Notes under the pieces: generated by a model
What the model saw: the letters and a program-made list of their open reading frames with translations, nothing else
The model's database searches: none
What the model was told of the DNA's origin: nothing
From: an uncultured Roseobacter sp.
Lineage (GTDB): Bacteria > Pseudomonadota > Alphaproteobacteria > Rhodobacterales > Rhodobacteraceae
DNA length: 64,000 bases
Direction of reading: 5' to 3'
NCBI RefSeq assembly: GCF_947495275.1
Contig: NZ_CANLYL010000010.1
Coordinates: 1 to 64,000 of the forward strand
Part shown: one piece after another, positions 16,741-25,269 of the stretch
How positions within the stretch are numbered: the first letter of the stretch is position 1
How the letters are laid out: every line of letters starts with the position of its first letter
Translations under genes and position numbers: made by a program

Positions 16741-19242
16741 ATGAAAACCCAAGTCAAAGCCCTTGTCGTCGGCGGCGGTGCCGTTGGGACGTCCATTGCC
16801 TATCACCTTGCGCGCGCCGGGTGGGACGACGTGATGCTGCTGGAACGCGACGAGCTGACTTCGGGCTCTACCTGGCATGCGGCCGGACTGCTGCCCTATT
16901 TCAACATGTCTTATGCGACAACACACATCCACGACTACTCGATCCGTTTCTACAAAACGCTGGAGGAAGAGACCGGGCTCAATGCAGGCTTTGCCGTGGT
17001 TGGCAACCTGCGGATGGCACAGACGCAGGAGCGTATGGACGAATACATGCTTTATGCTTCCACTGCCGAGACCTGTGGCGTGCCATATCAATGGATGACG
17101 CCCGATGAGATCAAGGCAAAGTGGCCGCTCATTCGCACGGACGATCTGAAAGGTGCGCTCTATCATCACACGGATGGCTATATAAACCCCGCAGACGTGA
17201 CGATGGCCATGGCCAAGGGCGCGCGGCAACGCGGCGTGATGATCGAACGCAAATGGCAGGCCGATGCTTTCCACTGGAACGGCACGCATTGGGAAGTGAC
17301 CGCGACCAAAATGGCGGAAAAGGGCGGCAATCTGGTGCCCACGGAAGAACAGGTGGTGATCACGGCTGAACATGTTGTCACCGCCTCCGGCAACCACGCG
17401 CAGCGTACCGCCAAGATGCTCGGGATCAAGATGCCCGCAATCCCGGTGGAACATCAGTTCATCGTCATGGATCAGGACCCTGAGCTGGTGAAATTCCGCG
17501 CCGAAGGCAATGTCGAGCACCCGGTCATCCGCGATGCTGATGCGCAATCCTATGTGCGCGAAGAACGTGGTGGCTGGATATTGGGCGTCTACGAGAAAAA
17601 CGCGCCTGCGCGGTTTGAATACGGTGTGCCGGACAGTTTCCGCGCCGATCTCTTCCAACTCGACCTCGAACGGATCGAAGAGCAGTATATGGCGATGATC
17701 CACCGTGTGCCTTCCTGCGAGCAAAGCGGTCTCAAGGACGATTTCAACGGACCCATTTGCTATACGCCCGACGGCAACCCGCTGGTCGGCCCGGCGCCCG
17801 GCCTGCGCAACATGTGGCTGGCCGAGGGTTTTTCTTTTGGCATCACTGCCGCCGGCGGCACGGGTTATTACCTTGCGCAACTGATGGTCGAGGGCGAAGC
17901 CGAGATTGACATGGCTTCGCTTGATCCAAAGCGCTACGGCGACTGGATGACCACCGAATTTGCCGCGCGCAAGAATGAGGAATGCTACGACCACGTCTAC
18001 ATCCTGCATCACCCGGATGAAGAGCGCCCGGCCTGCCGCCCGTTGCGCACATCCCCGGCCTATGACCGGCAAGCTGTGCGCGGGGCGCAGTTTGGATTTG
18101 TAAACGGGTGGGAAAGACCAAATTATTTTGGTCCCCAGGACGCGCCAGACACTTTCGATCACGACGCGCGCAGCTTCCGCCGAGGCGGTTGGTGGCAATA
18201 TGCTGTTGATGAGGCAAAAGCGATCCGCGAAGGCGTTGGTCTGATTGATGCCACGGCCTTTACCAAACACTTGGTCAAAGGCCCGGGGGCCACGCAATTC
18301 CTGGACTGGTTCACGTGCAACAAGCTTCCCAATGTGGGTCGTATCAATCTGACTTATGCGCTTACAGGGCATGGCACAACGCGCACGGAATATACCATCG
18401 TGCGTCTGGCGCAGGACGAATATTACCTGGTCAGCGCCGGGGCTTGGACAGCCTATGACGCGGATTACCTGCGCAAGGCGATCGAGGATAAAGCACCGGA
18501 GTTCGGCTATATCGAATGCCATGATGTGACCACGCAGTGGGGCGTCTTTGCTATCGCGGGTCCGAAATCGCGCGATGTGCTGAACGAAATCGTCAAAGAT
18601 GCAGATCCGGCCACTGTGCTGTCAAACAAGCGGTTCCCGTGGCTGACCATGCGTAATATCGAACTGGGCATGTGCCCGGTGCGCGCCATCCGCGTGGCCT
18701 ATACCGGTGAGCTGGGCTGGGAATTGCATCACCCCATCGAGATGCAGAACTACCTGTTCGACCAGCTCGAAAAGGCCGGTGAGAAACACGGGATGAAACT
18801 GGTCGGTGCGCGCGCACAGAACTGGCTGCGGCAGGAAAAATCCTATCGCGCCTTTGGCACTGAACTGGGACGCGACGCCACGCCGCTGGAGGCCGATTTG
18901 CCGCGGTTTGTGGATATGTCCAAAGACTTTCACGGCAAGTCCAAAATGGAAGAGATTGGTGTGCGGTCCAAATGCGTCACTCTGTTGATCGACGGGCCGG
19001 AGGATGCCGATCCCTGGGGGCGCGAGGTGCTGTACCACGGGGAGACACGTGTCGGACGGCTGACCTCCGGCGGGTATTCCGTGGCCTTTGGGAAAAGCAT
19101 CGGGATGGGGTACGTCACGCCGGATCTGGCGGTCAAGGGCACAAGGCTGAAAGTGAAAATGCTCGATCAGCTTTGGGATGCCGAGATTGTCGAGGACAGC
19201 CCATATGATCCCAAAAACGAACGCATTCGGGTTGACGGATAA
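16741..19242 (+). CDS. dimethylglycine/sarcosine dehydrogenase-like flavoprotein with GcvT domain
   Basis: 833 residues from the ATG eight bases after GGAG. The N-terminal DAO domain has the FAD motif VVGGGAVGTSIAYHLARAG and STWHAAGLLP, whose His is the residue that covalently holds FAD in DMGDH and SARDH. The linker region includes FSFGITAAGGTGYYLAQLM. The C-terminal half is a GcvT/aminomethyltransferase folate-binding domain (IAGPKSRDVLNEI, YTGELGWELHHP, SYRAFGTELGRDATPLEADL). It would demethylate an N-methyl amine and pass the one-carbon unit to tetrahydrofolate. The length matches the family; dimethylglycine versus sarcosine cannot be decided here. Confidence 0.88.
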   Translation: MKTQVKALVVGGGAVGTSIAYHLARAGWDDVMLLERDELTSGSTWHAAGLLPYFNMSYATTHIHDYSIRFYKTLEEETGLNAGFAVVGNLRMAQTQERMDEYMLYASTAETCGVPYQWMTPDEIKAKWPLIRTDDLKGALYHHTDGYINPADVTMAMAKGARQRGVMIERKWQADAFHWNGTHWEVTATKMAEKGGNLVPTEEQVVITAEHVVTASGNHAQRTAKMLGIKMPAIPVEHQFIVMDQDPELVKFRAEGNVEHPVIRDADAQSYVREERGGWILGVYEKNAPARFEYGVPDSFRADLFQLDLERIEEQYMAMIHRVPSCEQSGLKDDFNGPICYTPDGNPLVGPAPGLRNMWLAEGFSFGITAAGGTGYYLAQLMVEGEAEIDMASLDPKRYGDWMTTEFAARKNEECYDHVYILHHPDEERPACRPLRTSPAYDRQAVRGAQFGFVNGWERPNYFGPQDAPDTFDHDARSFRRGGWWQYAVDEAKAIREGVGLIDATAFTKHLVKGPGATQFLDWFTCNKLPNVGRINLTYALTGHGTTRTEYTIVRLAQDEYYLVSAGAWTAYDADYLRKAIEDKAPEFGYIECHDVTTQWGVFAIAGPKSRDVLNEIVKDADPATVLSNKRFPWLTMRNIELGMCPVRAIRVAYTGELGWELHHPIEMQNYLFDQLEKAGEKHGMKLVGARAQNWLRQEKSYRAFGTELGRDATPLEADLPRFVDMSKDFHGKSKMEEIGVRSKCVTLLIDGPEDADPWGREVLYHGETRVGRLTSGGYSVAFGKSIGMGYVTPDLAVKGTRLKVKMLDQLWDAEIVEDSPYDPKNERIRVDG

Positions 19243-19262
19243 GGCGCCGAAAGCGCAGCAGT

Positions 19263-19910
19263 TCAGCCCTTTTTCGCAATGAAGGCAAGATTGTTGGCGG
19301 GCATTTCGACACGTTCAATTGTCGATGCGCCCGCGGCAATAAGGCAGTCCTCAATGAAACCGTCGTTTTTATAGCCAATATCGGGATCAGCAGCGCGCAG
19401 GTCTGCGTCAAATCGCCTGTCGCCTTCGCTGGTCAATTGCCCGTTTCGCCTGAAAGGGCCGTAGAGAATGAGCCGCCCGTCTGGCCGGAGGGCTTTTAGG
19501 GCTTCCGACAACACTGTCTCGGCGCTCGGCGTGTCGATTAGGTGCAGAAGATTGATCACAACGATCAAACCGTTGTCAGAATGGCGCCGGTGCCAACCCG
19601 TTTGAGTGGCATCAAGGGCCAAGGCCGGTCGAACGTTTGTGACCCCGGCATCAGCCGCATAGGCATTGATGCTGGCAAGCCGTGCAGGATCAACCTCGGT
19701 TGGCTGCCAAACCAGTTCTGGCAGGGCTGCCGCGAATGCAGCCACATGCTGGCCCGTTCCACTGGCGATTTCCAGCGCGGCACCGGTGTTGGGTGCGAAT
19801 TTGGCAAGCAGGCCAACCAGCGCATCCGCATTGCGCGCAGCGGCGGGCGCATGCAGCTTCGCGCCATCAGCTTGTTGCGCCACACTGGCATTGGATGGAA
19901 TTTTAGGCAT
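19263..19910 (-). CDS. DUF938 family SAM-dependent methyltransferase-like protein
   Basis: 215 residues. The class I methyltransferase motif I is ALEIASGTGQHVAAFA, followed by the acidic loop PTEVDP and the motif LLHLIDTPSAETVL. RPDGRLILYGPFRRNGQL is the usual strand-4/5 region of DUF938 proteins. The substrate is unknown; the family is annotated only as methyltransferase-like. The start ATG shares a base with the stop of the upstream oxidase gene, so the two are probably translated together. Confidence 0.8.
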   Translation of the reverse strand: MPKIPSNASVAQQADGAKLHAPAAARNADALVGLLAKFAPNTGAALEIASGTGQHVAAFAAALPELVWQPTEVDPARLASINAYAADAGVTNVRPALALDATQTGWHRRHSDNGLIVVINLLHLIDTPSAETVLSEALKALRPDGRLILYGPFRRNGQLTSEGDRRFDADLRAADPDIGYKNDGFIEDCLIAAGASTIERVEMPANNLAFIAKKG

Positions 19911-20980
19911 TACCGCAACCTGTCTGGCGTGAGGGCTACCACAACATCTGCATCAATCCCGGGCGTCTTTCCCAGAACCAGGTCGGCCAAAAGACGTGAT
20001 GCCGCGGGCGCGGTTTGAAACCCATAACCGCCCTGGCCAGCACACCAGACAAATTCCGGCTTTGCAGGGTCCCGCCCCAAAACGAGCGTCCGGTCGGGCG
20101 CGAAACTGCGCAACCCGGCCCAGCTGGATTGAAGCTGCGTGACAGGTTCCGTCACCACTTCTTCGTAGCGTGCCAACCCCTCTGCCAGCGTCAGGTCTTC
20201 GGCCCAGGCATCATGGGGCTCAACCGGGTCTTCGTCTGCGGGCGAGACCAGTAGAAACCCAGCGTCCGGTTTGGCATACCAGGTCTCTCCAACGCCAAAG
20301 AATATCGGCCATTTTCCAACATCATGATCTCCGGGTGCCGGGATGCGTGCAACAGAACGTCTATGTGGCACAATGTTCAGCGGCTCGACATCAGCCATTT
20401 TTGCGATTGTATCGGCCCAGGCGCCAGCGGCGTTGATCAGAGTTGGTGCGTGAAACTGTTCTTCGCCGCAGGTAACTTTCCACTCTCCATTTGCGTAACT
20501 TATGCTTTCCACACGTCGGCCTGTCTCGACGCGCCCACCGGATCGGCGCACGGTACGGGCGAAATCCTGCAAAAGCCGATCCGTATCAATGTCCAGCGCC
20601 TCCGTATGATAGGCTGCCAAGACAACCTTCTGGGCATCAAGAATAGGGACGAGGGCCAAGGCTTCCGCCACTGTGACAGGTTCAGTGCCAAGAGTGGCCA
20701 CGTCTCTCTGGAAGGCGTCGCGTTCATGGCTCCGGGCAATGAGCAGCAGGCCACGCGGGCTGAGATAGCCGTTTGTCTGAAGATAACCAAAACTGGCCCG
20801 GTTCAGCGCCTGAACGCTGGGCGCGCCGTAATTCTGTTCGATCAGTGCGGCGGACCGGCCCGAGGCGTGATAGCCAAGGGAGCCTTCTGCTTCCAGAACC
20901 ATTACATTGGCGGTGTCCGAGAGGCGCGCGGCAGCGGACAATCCGGCGATGCCGCCGCCGATGACGATGATGTCGGTCAT
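19910..20980 (-). CDS. FAD-dependent amino-acid dehydrogenase, D-arginine dehydrogenase (DauA)-like
   Basis: 356 residues. The DAO fold begins IIVIGGGIAGLSAAARLS, followed by SLGYHASGRSAALIEQNYG, which closely recalls Pseudomonas D-arginine dehydrogenase. The C-terminal FAD contact is WCAGQGGYGFQTAPAASRLLADL. It would oxidise a D- or basic amino acid to an imino acid, giving electrons to a non-oxygen acceptor. The start overlaps the aldo/keto reductase stop by four bases (ATGA). Substrate is inferred from similarity. Confidence 0.8.
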   Translation of the reverse strand: MTDIIVIGGGIAGLSAAARLSDTANVMVLEAEGSLGYHASGRSAALIEQNYGAPSVQALNRASFGYLQTNGYLSPRGLLLIARSHERDAFQRDVATLGTEPVTVAEALALVPILDAQKVVLAAYHTEALDIDTDRLLQDFARTVRRSGGRVETGRRVESISYANGEWKVTCGEEQFHAPTLINAAGAWADTIAKMADVEPLNIVPHRRSVARIPAPGDHDVGKWPIFFGVGETWYAKPDAGFLLVSPADEDPVEPHDAWAEDLTLAEGLARYEEVVTEPVTQLQSSWAGLRSFAPDRTLVLGRDPAKPEFVWCAGQGGYGFQTAPAASRLLADLVLGKTPGIDADVVVALTPDRLR

Positions 20981-21915
20981 GCCTGTTCTTCGATACGGTC
21001 CGTGGCAGGTGGCGGTGTCGGGCTGAGGGCTGCAAGCCGCGCATAGAGTTCCGCATCCATATCGAAATGCATCGCGGCAAGAGAGGGCCCGAGTTGCTCT
21101 GCGGAGCGCGCCGAAGTGATGGGCGTTGGGCCCATAGGATGCGCTGCGGCCCAGGCCACGGCCAGCGTTGGCGCATCAACCCCAATATCGGCAGCGACCT
21201 CACCCAGACCAACGGCGGCCTGATGCATCCAGTCCAGGCCGTAGCGAGCGGCGTACCGGTCGTCTTCGACCAATCTGCCGCCTCCGCCAGCCGCATACTT
21301 ACCAGTCAGAAGTCCACCCCCCAATGGCGAATATGGGGCGCACGCCACATCCTGATCGGCACACATCGGCAGAATTTCAACCTCTGCCTGACGTTTCACG
21401 AGATTGTACATCGGTTGCAGAATGTCGATTGTGAGATCGAATTTTGCCGCAATGCCAATGGCTTTGACAACCTGCCATGCGGCGAAGTTGGACACACCGA
21501 CATAGCGGATTTTTCCAGCGTTTTTGAGTTCCGCCAGAGCCTCCATGCTCTCGTGCAAATCCGTGTCCGGGTCGAAGCGGTGCATGTATAGGACATCAAC
21601 CATGTCCATGTTCAGACGCTGGCGAGAAATTTCGAACGATTGAGAGATGTTCTCCTTGGAACCGCCCCCTGTATAGGCCGCCTTGGTCGCGATGATCAGG
21701 CGGTCGCGTTGATTGCCAAACAGGGCACCAAGCAGTTTTTCGGAAGCGCCGTCATTGTACACATGCGCCGTGTCGAAATGTGTGACACCTGCGTCAATAG
21801 CGGCGTCAAACATCGCGCGCGAAGCGGCTTCATCAGCGCGACCGCCAAATTGCATGGTGCCAAACGCGAGGCGGCTTGCGGGGGTCCCATCCGGGCTGGT
21901 CAGAATTCTGGTCAT
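20977..21915 (-). CDS. aldo/keto reductase
   Basis: 312 residues from the internal ATG (MTRILTSPDG); twelve further upstream codons are possible but poor. The TIM-barrel signature is intact: FDTAHVYNDGASEKLLG with catalytic Asp and Tyr, the active-site Lys in IIATKAAYTGG, VLYMHRFDPDTDLHES and the NADPH-binding tail PITSARSAEQLGPSL. It reduces carbonyl compounds with NADPH. It is the first gene of a three-gene minus-strand operon with the amino-acid dehydrogenase and the DUF938 protein, and is divergent from the EctC-like gene. Confidence 0.88.
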   Translation of the reverse strand: MTRILTSPDGTPASRLAFGTMQFGGRADEAASRAMFDAAIDAGVTHFDTAHVYNDGASEKLLGALFGNQRDRLIIATKAAYTGGGSKENISQSFEISRQRLNMDMVDVLYMHRFDPDTDLHESMEALAELKNAGKIRYVGVSNFAAWQVVKAIGIAAKFDLTIDILQPMYNLVKRQAEVEILPMCADQDVACAPYSPLGGGLLTGKYAAGGGGRLVEDDRYAARYGLDWMHQAAVGLGEVAADIGVDAPTLAVAWAAAHPMGPTPITSARSAEQLGPSLAAMHFDMDAELYARLAALSPTPPPATDRIEEQA

Positions 21916-21988
21916 GAATGCAGAAGTGGCATGCACCTGCGGGCCATGCAATATTCAATTCAATTGCGGAACAGAAAAGAGGCGCTTC

Positions 21989-22375
21989 ATGATCATCGCA
22001 GATAAAGCGGTACTTGCGGGCACCGCGCGTGATGCATCCGGCCCCGGCTGGAGCAGCCTGCGGTTGCTGGTTAAATCCGATGGCATGGGGTTTTCCATGA
22101 CGGAAACCAGGGTGTTTCCGGGCGCGGTTCTCAACCTTCACTATAAAAACCATGTGGAAGCCTGCTATTGTATTGGTGGTCGCGGAACGGTTGTCGAGTT
22201 GGAATCTGGGACGTCTCACGACATCACACCCGGCGTTCTTTACGCGCCAAATGCGCATGATCGTCACGAGGTGCATGTCGCAGGGCCTGATCCACTGCAT
22301 CTCATCTGCGTATTCTCACCGGCCTTGCAGGGCGATGAAGTTCATGGCCCGGATGGCAGCTATGCCTCTTCCTGA
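21989..22375 (+). CDS. solitary ectoine-synthase-like cupin protein (EctC-like)
   Basis: 128 residues, the usual EctC length. It shares many EctC landmarks: DGMGFSMTETRVFPG, LHYKNHVEACYCIGGRG, TPGVLYAPNAHDRHEV and VFSPALQGDEVHGPDGSY. The Glu and His residues that bind iron and substrate in EctC appear present (NHVEACYC, HDRHE). EctC closes N-gamma-acetyl-diaminobutyrate to ectoine, but no ectA, ectB, ectD or ask-ect is nearby. Solitary EctC proteins are known and may serve another ring closure or salvage. It overlaps the next gene convergently by 16 bases. Confidence 0.82.
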   Translation: MIIADKAVLAGTARDASGPGWSSLRLLVKSDGMGFSMTETRVFPGAVLNLHYKNHVEACYCIGGRGTVVELESGTSHDITPGVLYAPNAHDRHEVHVAGPDPLHLICVFSPALQGDEVHGPDGSYASS

Positions 22376-22653
22376 GGAGCCGCACCCTCTGGCAGTGCGG
22401 CAAGTACAAATGCAATGACTTTTTCGCGGCTCATCTCGCAGGGATACAAACGTGCACCTGTGGTCAATCGGTAGTAATTGAAACTGATGTAATCTTTGCC
22501 CCCCAGTTCCTCCGCAACCAGCTTTGTCGATTTGCCGTCGTTGAATTGTGTTTTTGTGGCGATATAGCGACGCCTCTTCACACGCGCGTAAAAGGTGCCG
22601 TGTGGCAATGCGTCCAATGCCTCGGCCAAGCTACGCAAGGGGTCGTCGTTCAA
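22360..22653 (-). CDS. conserved hypothetical protein downstream of plsY
   Basis: 97 residues starting at a TTG that overlaps the plsY stop (TTGA), so it is translationally coupled. The sequence has a basic strand-rich core (GTFYARVKRRRYIATKTQF and ISFNYYRLTTGARLYPCEM) and ends acidic. No domain is recognised. The frame is open far upstream inside plsY, but that part is plainly a shadow of plsY. Confidence 0.6.
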   Translation of the reverse strand: MNDDPLRSLAEALDALPHGTFYARVKRRRYIATKTQFNDGKSTKLVAEELGGKDYISFNYYRLTTGARLYPCEMSREKVIAFVLAALPEGAAPQEEA

Positions 22654-23258
22654 GATTTCTGACCAATTTTTGGCTCTGTCCCCGCGCGTATGCGTGCAAT
22701 ATTGGAACGATGGCGCCAGAAGACAATCAGCGTGAGCAGAATGCTCAGCATCATGGCCTCGGGCACGCCAAGCAAAATCAACAACACCGTCGATGATGCA
22801 GCGGATACCAACGCGCCCATGGACGAAATGCGCGAAACCAGCGCACCGATCAGCCAGGCGACGCAGCAACCCACACCAACCGGAAAGCTCAAAGCCAGCA
22901 CGATGCCCAGAAACGTGGCCACCCCCTTGCCGCCAGCGAATTTCAGCCAGATCGGGTAGCAATGGCCCAGCATGGCAATCAACCCGGCAATTTGGGCAGT
23001 GTCTTCGCTGCCAAACTGGCGGGCGATCAGAACTGCCACAGCGCCTTTGCCTGCGTCCAGCAGAAGTGTCAGGGCCGCAGCGGTCTTGTTGCCAGTGCGC
23101 AGGACATTGGTCGCACCGATATTGCCGGACCCGATCTGCCGCAGATTGCCCAGCCCCATGATCCGTGCCAGCACCAGCCCAAAAGGAATGGAGCCGAGCA
23201 GGTAGCCAAACAGGCCCCAGGCAGCGAGGGCGGTCGCGGTATGTTCAATGATCGGCAT
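22650..23258 (-). CDS. plsY: glycerol-3-phosphate acyltransferase PlsY
   Basis: 202 residues with at least five hydrophobic segments. The three conserved PlsY loops are present: GSIPFGLVLARIMG, GSGNIGATNVLRTG and LKFAGGKGVATFLG. It transfers the acyl group of acyl-phosphate to glycerol-3-phosphate in the inner membrane, the first step of phospholipid synthesis, working with PlsX. Its start overlaps the stop of the dihydroorotase-like gene by one base. A position next to pyr genes is common in Rhodobacterales. Confidence 0.95.
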   Translation of the reverse strand: MPIIEHTATALAAWGLFGYLLGSIPFGLVLARIMGLGNLRQIGSGNIGATNVLRTGNKTAAALTLLLDAGKGAVAVLIARQFGSEDTAQIAGLIAMLGHCYPIWLKFAGGKGVATFLGIVLALSFPVGVGCCVAWLIGALVSRISSMGALVSAASSTVLLILLGVPEAMMLSILLTLIVFWRHRSNIARIRAGTEPKIGQKS

Positions 23259-24541
23259 CAGGATGTCTCGTAGACGCAGGTTCCGGCAACATAGGTTGCG
23301 AGCACCTTGCCCTGCATCCGCGCGCCATCAAAGGGGGTATTGCGCGATTTTGAGCGCAGCGTGGCGCGATCCATCAGAAACGGCACGTCCGGATCAAAGA
23401 GCACCAGATCCGCCGGGCTGCCGACGTGCAGCCGACCGCTTTCCAGTCCAAGCCGCTTGGCCGGGTTGAGCGACATCGCGCGCCACAATGTGGGCAGGTC
23501 GATCAGGCCCGCATGATAGAGCCGCATCGCCGCAGGCAGTAGCGTTTCCAAGGCAACGGCCCCTGATGCGGCCTCTTCAAATGGCAGGCGTTTGCTTTCC
23601 TCGTCCTGCGGTGTGTGCATGGAGGAGATCACGTCGATCAGGCCATTTTTGACCGCTTCGGCAACGGCCAACCGGTCCTGTTCGTCACGCAAGGGTGGCT
23701 TCAATTTGAAAAACGTACGGTAATCGGCCACGTCCAGCGCATTCAGCGTCAGATGGTGGATCGACGTGCCCGCGGTGATATCAAGCCCGTTTGCCTTGGC
23801 GCGTTCCAGCGCGGGCAGGGCGCGGGCGCAGGTGATCTGGTCCGCGTGGTAGCGCGCGCCCGTCATCTCGATCAGCGCGATGTCCCGGTCGAGCGCCATG
23901 CGCTCCGCCATGGGCGACACCGCGGGCAGGCCGCGCAGGGAGGCAAATTTTCCGGACGTGGCCGCCGCACCTCGGCTGAGCCCCGGATCCTGCGGGTGCG
24001 CAATGACCAGCGCGTCGAGGCTGCGCGCATAGGTGAGCGCTCTGGATAAAACCTTGGTGTCCGTCACAACCCGGTCGCAATCGGTGAAGGCAACGGCACC
24101 CGCATCCATCAGGAACCCGATCTCGGTCATCTCGCGGCCTTCGCGCCCTTTGGTCAGCGCGGCCATGGGCAACACATTGACAGGGGCGACCTCATTTGCC
24201 CGGCGCGTGACGAATTCCAGGGTCTCCGGGCTGTCGATAGCAGGTTCCGTATCGGGGCGTGTGACCATCGTCGTGATGCCACCCGCCGCCGCTGCCTGCC
24301 CCGCCGAGCGGTAACTTTCTTTGTGTCGGTCACCCGGTTCACAGACCTTGACGCCCAGATCGACAATGCCGGGCGCGAGATATTTGAGATGACAGTCAAT
24401 GACCCGACCGGACGTCAGGCGGGGTGCGTCTTTCGGCAGGTGTTTGGTGATGCGTCCGTCTTCAACAACCAGCCCGCCGATATTGATCTCGTTGGTTTCC
24501 GGATCAACGATGCGGGCATTCAGAAAGGTCAGTTTGGTCAT
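23258..24541 (-). CDS. dihydroorotase-like protein lacking metal ligands (PyrC', probably non-catalytic)
   Basis: 427 residues from the ATG giving MTKLTFLNARI. The overall fold is type I dihydroorotase (FKLKPPLRDEQDR, SLNPAKRLGLESGRL). However, the essential DxHxH motif reads DLGVK (61-65), the catalytic DHAPH segment reads SSMHTPQ (306-312), and the carboxylated Lys region (around AHPQDPG) is altered. Such proteins (Pseudomonas PyrC', PyrX) do not catalyse but form a complex with aspartate transcarbamoylase. This fits its place in the pyrB block. A true dihydroorotase should exist elsewhere in the genome. Confidence 0.85.
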   Translation of the reverse strand: MTKLTFLNARIVDPETNEINIGGLVVEDGRITKHLPKDAPRLTSGRVIDCHLKYLAPGIVDLGVKVCEPGDRHKESYRSAGQAAAAGGITTMVTRPDTEPAIDSPETLEFVTRRANEVAPVNVLPMAALTKGREGREMTEIGFLMDAGAVAFTDCDRVVTDTKVLSRALTYARSLDALVIAHPQDPGLSRGAAATSGKFASLRGLPAVSPMAERMALDRDIALIEMTGARYHADQITCARALPALERAKANGLDITAGTSIHHLTLNALDVADYRTFFKLKPPLRDEQDRLAVAEAVKNGLIDVISSMHTPQDEESKRLPFEEAASGAVALETLLPAAMRLYHAGLIDLPTLWRAMSLNPAKRLGLESGRLHVGSPADLVLFDPDVPFLMDRATLRSKSRNTPFDGARMQGKVLATYVAGTCVYETS

Positions 24542-24605
24542 TGCAGGCGGCTCCCACATGCGGCGTGCCGTCGGTTGTCAGAAAACCGCGCGCCAAAAAT
24601 CCTCA

Positions 24606-24707
24606 TCACGCCCCCACCCAGATCATCAGGCCCACCACCGCGAAGGCGACCAGCAGGGCAACCATGGCCACGCGGCCGGACATCTTCGGGTCTCTGGGCT
24701 CATTCAT
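24606..24707 (-). CDS. 33-residue single-pass membrane peptide
   Basis: A short gene of 34 codons beginning ATG AAT GAG CCC. The peptide starts MNEPRDPKMSGRVAM, continues as one hydrophobic helix (VALLVAFAVVGLMIWV) and ends GA. It fills the gap between the 180-residue membrane protein and the dihydroorotase-like gene on the same strand. No known family is recognised. The clean polar-helix layout and the otherwise empty gap support a real gene, but no strong ribosome site is visible. Confidence 0.55.
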   Translation of the reverse strand: MNEPRDPKMSGRVAMVALLVAFAVVGLMIWVGA

Positions 24708-24726
24708 GGCGTTATGTCCTTTGGGC

Positions 24727-25269
24727 TCATGCCAGCACCCACCAGATGGCCAAGCCGATCAGCAAGATGATTGCGAGAACAACCAGCGCGCTCCCGGCGG
24801 GGCTGCGCTTTGTGGCAGGTTGCGCCGCCGGAGTGCCGCTGTAGGGTTTGGCGCTGTCGGTGTTCAGCTCAACGCTGTGTTGCGCGGGTTTGGGATCGGT
24901 GTAACTGCCGATCAGGGTCAGATCGGCGCTCGGGGTCAGCACGGCGGGTGCGCCTGCAAAACTGCTGGAGAATAGCAACAGCACGTATCCTTCCAGCGCC
25001 TCCAGTTTGCCGCGATCCGCCGTAAGCGCTTCATCGTCAACCGCATAGCCATCTCTCAGATAGGCGCTCAATCCCACGCCCGTCAGATCAGCAACCGGAA
25101 AAATCTCCACACTGGCAGTGTTCAGATGCGGGCTGTCAAGAAGCTGGCGCGCCAGATCGGCCTTGGGCAGGGTCTTGAGCGCGCCGGCCACCTCCGCCGG
25201 GGCCATGTTTATGGCAAAGACGCGGATCACGCCGCTTTCTGCCCGTTTGATCTCGATGCTCCGGCTCAT
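24727..25269 (-). CDS. conserved tail-anchored membrane protein between pyrB and pyrC'
   Basis: 180 residues. The soluble N-terminal part (to about 125) has mixed strands and helices, including [13 protein letters not shown] Pro/Ala-rich linker follows, and one C-terminal hydrophobic helix ([19 protein letters not shown]) would anchor it in the membrane facing the cytoplasm. It overlaps the pyrB stop by four bases, so it is co-translated with pyrB. Function unknown. Confidence 0.75.
   Translation of the reverse strand: MSRSIEIKRAESGVIRVFAINMAPAEVAGALKTLPKADLARQLLDSPHLNTASVEIFPVADLTGVGLSAYLRDGYAVDDEALTADRGKLEALEGYVLLLFSSSFAGAPAVLTPSADLTLIGSYTDPKPAQHSVELNTDSAKPYSGTPAAQPATKRSPAGSALVVLAIILLIGLAIWWVLA

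Noticed and set aside
16696-18522. 608-codon open frame antisense to the dimethylglycine-dehydrogenase-like gene
   Set aside because: Its sequence is His/Arg-rich with no domain, and the sense frame is a complete, well-conserved protein. Long antisense frames are frequent in GC-rich genes.
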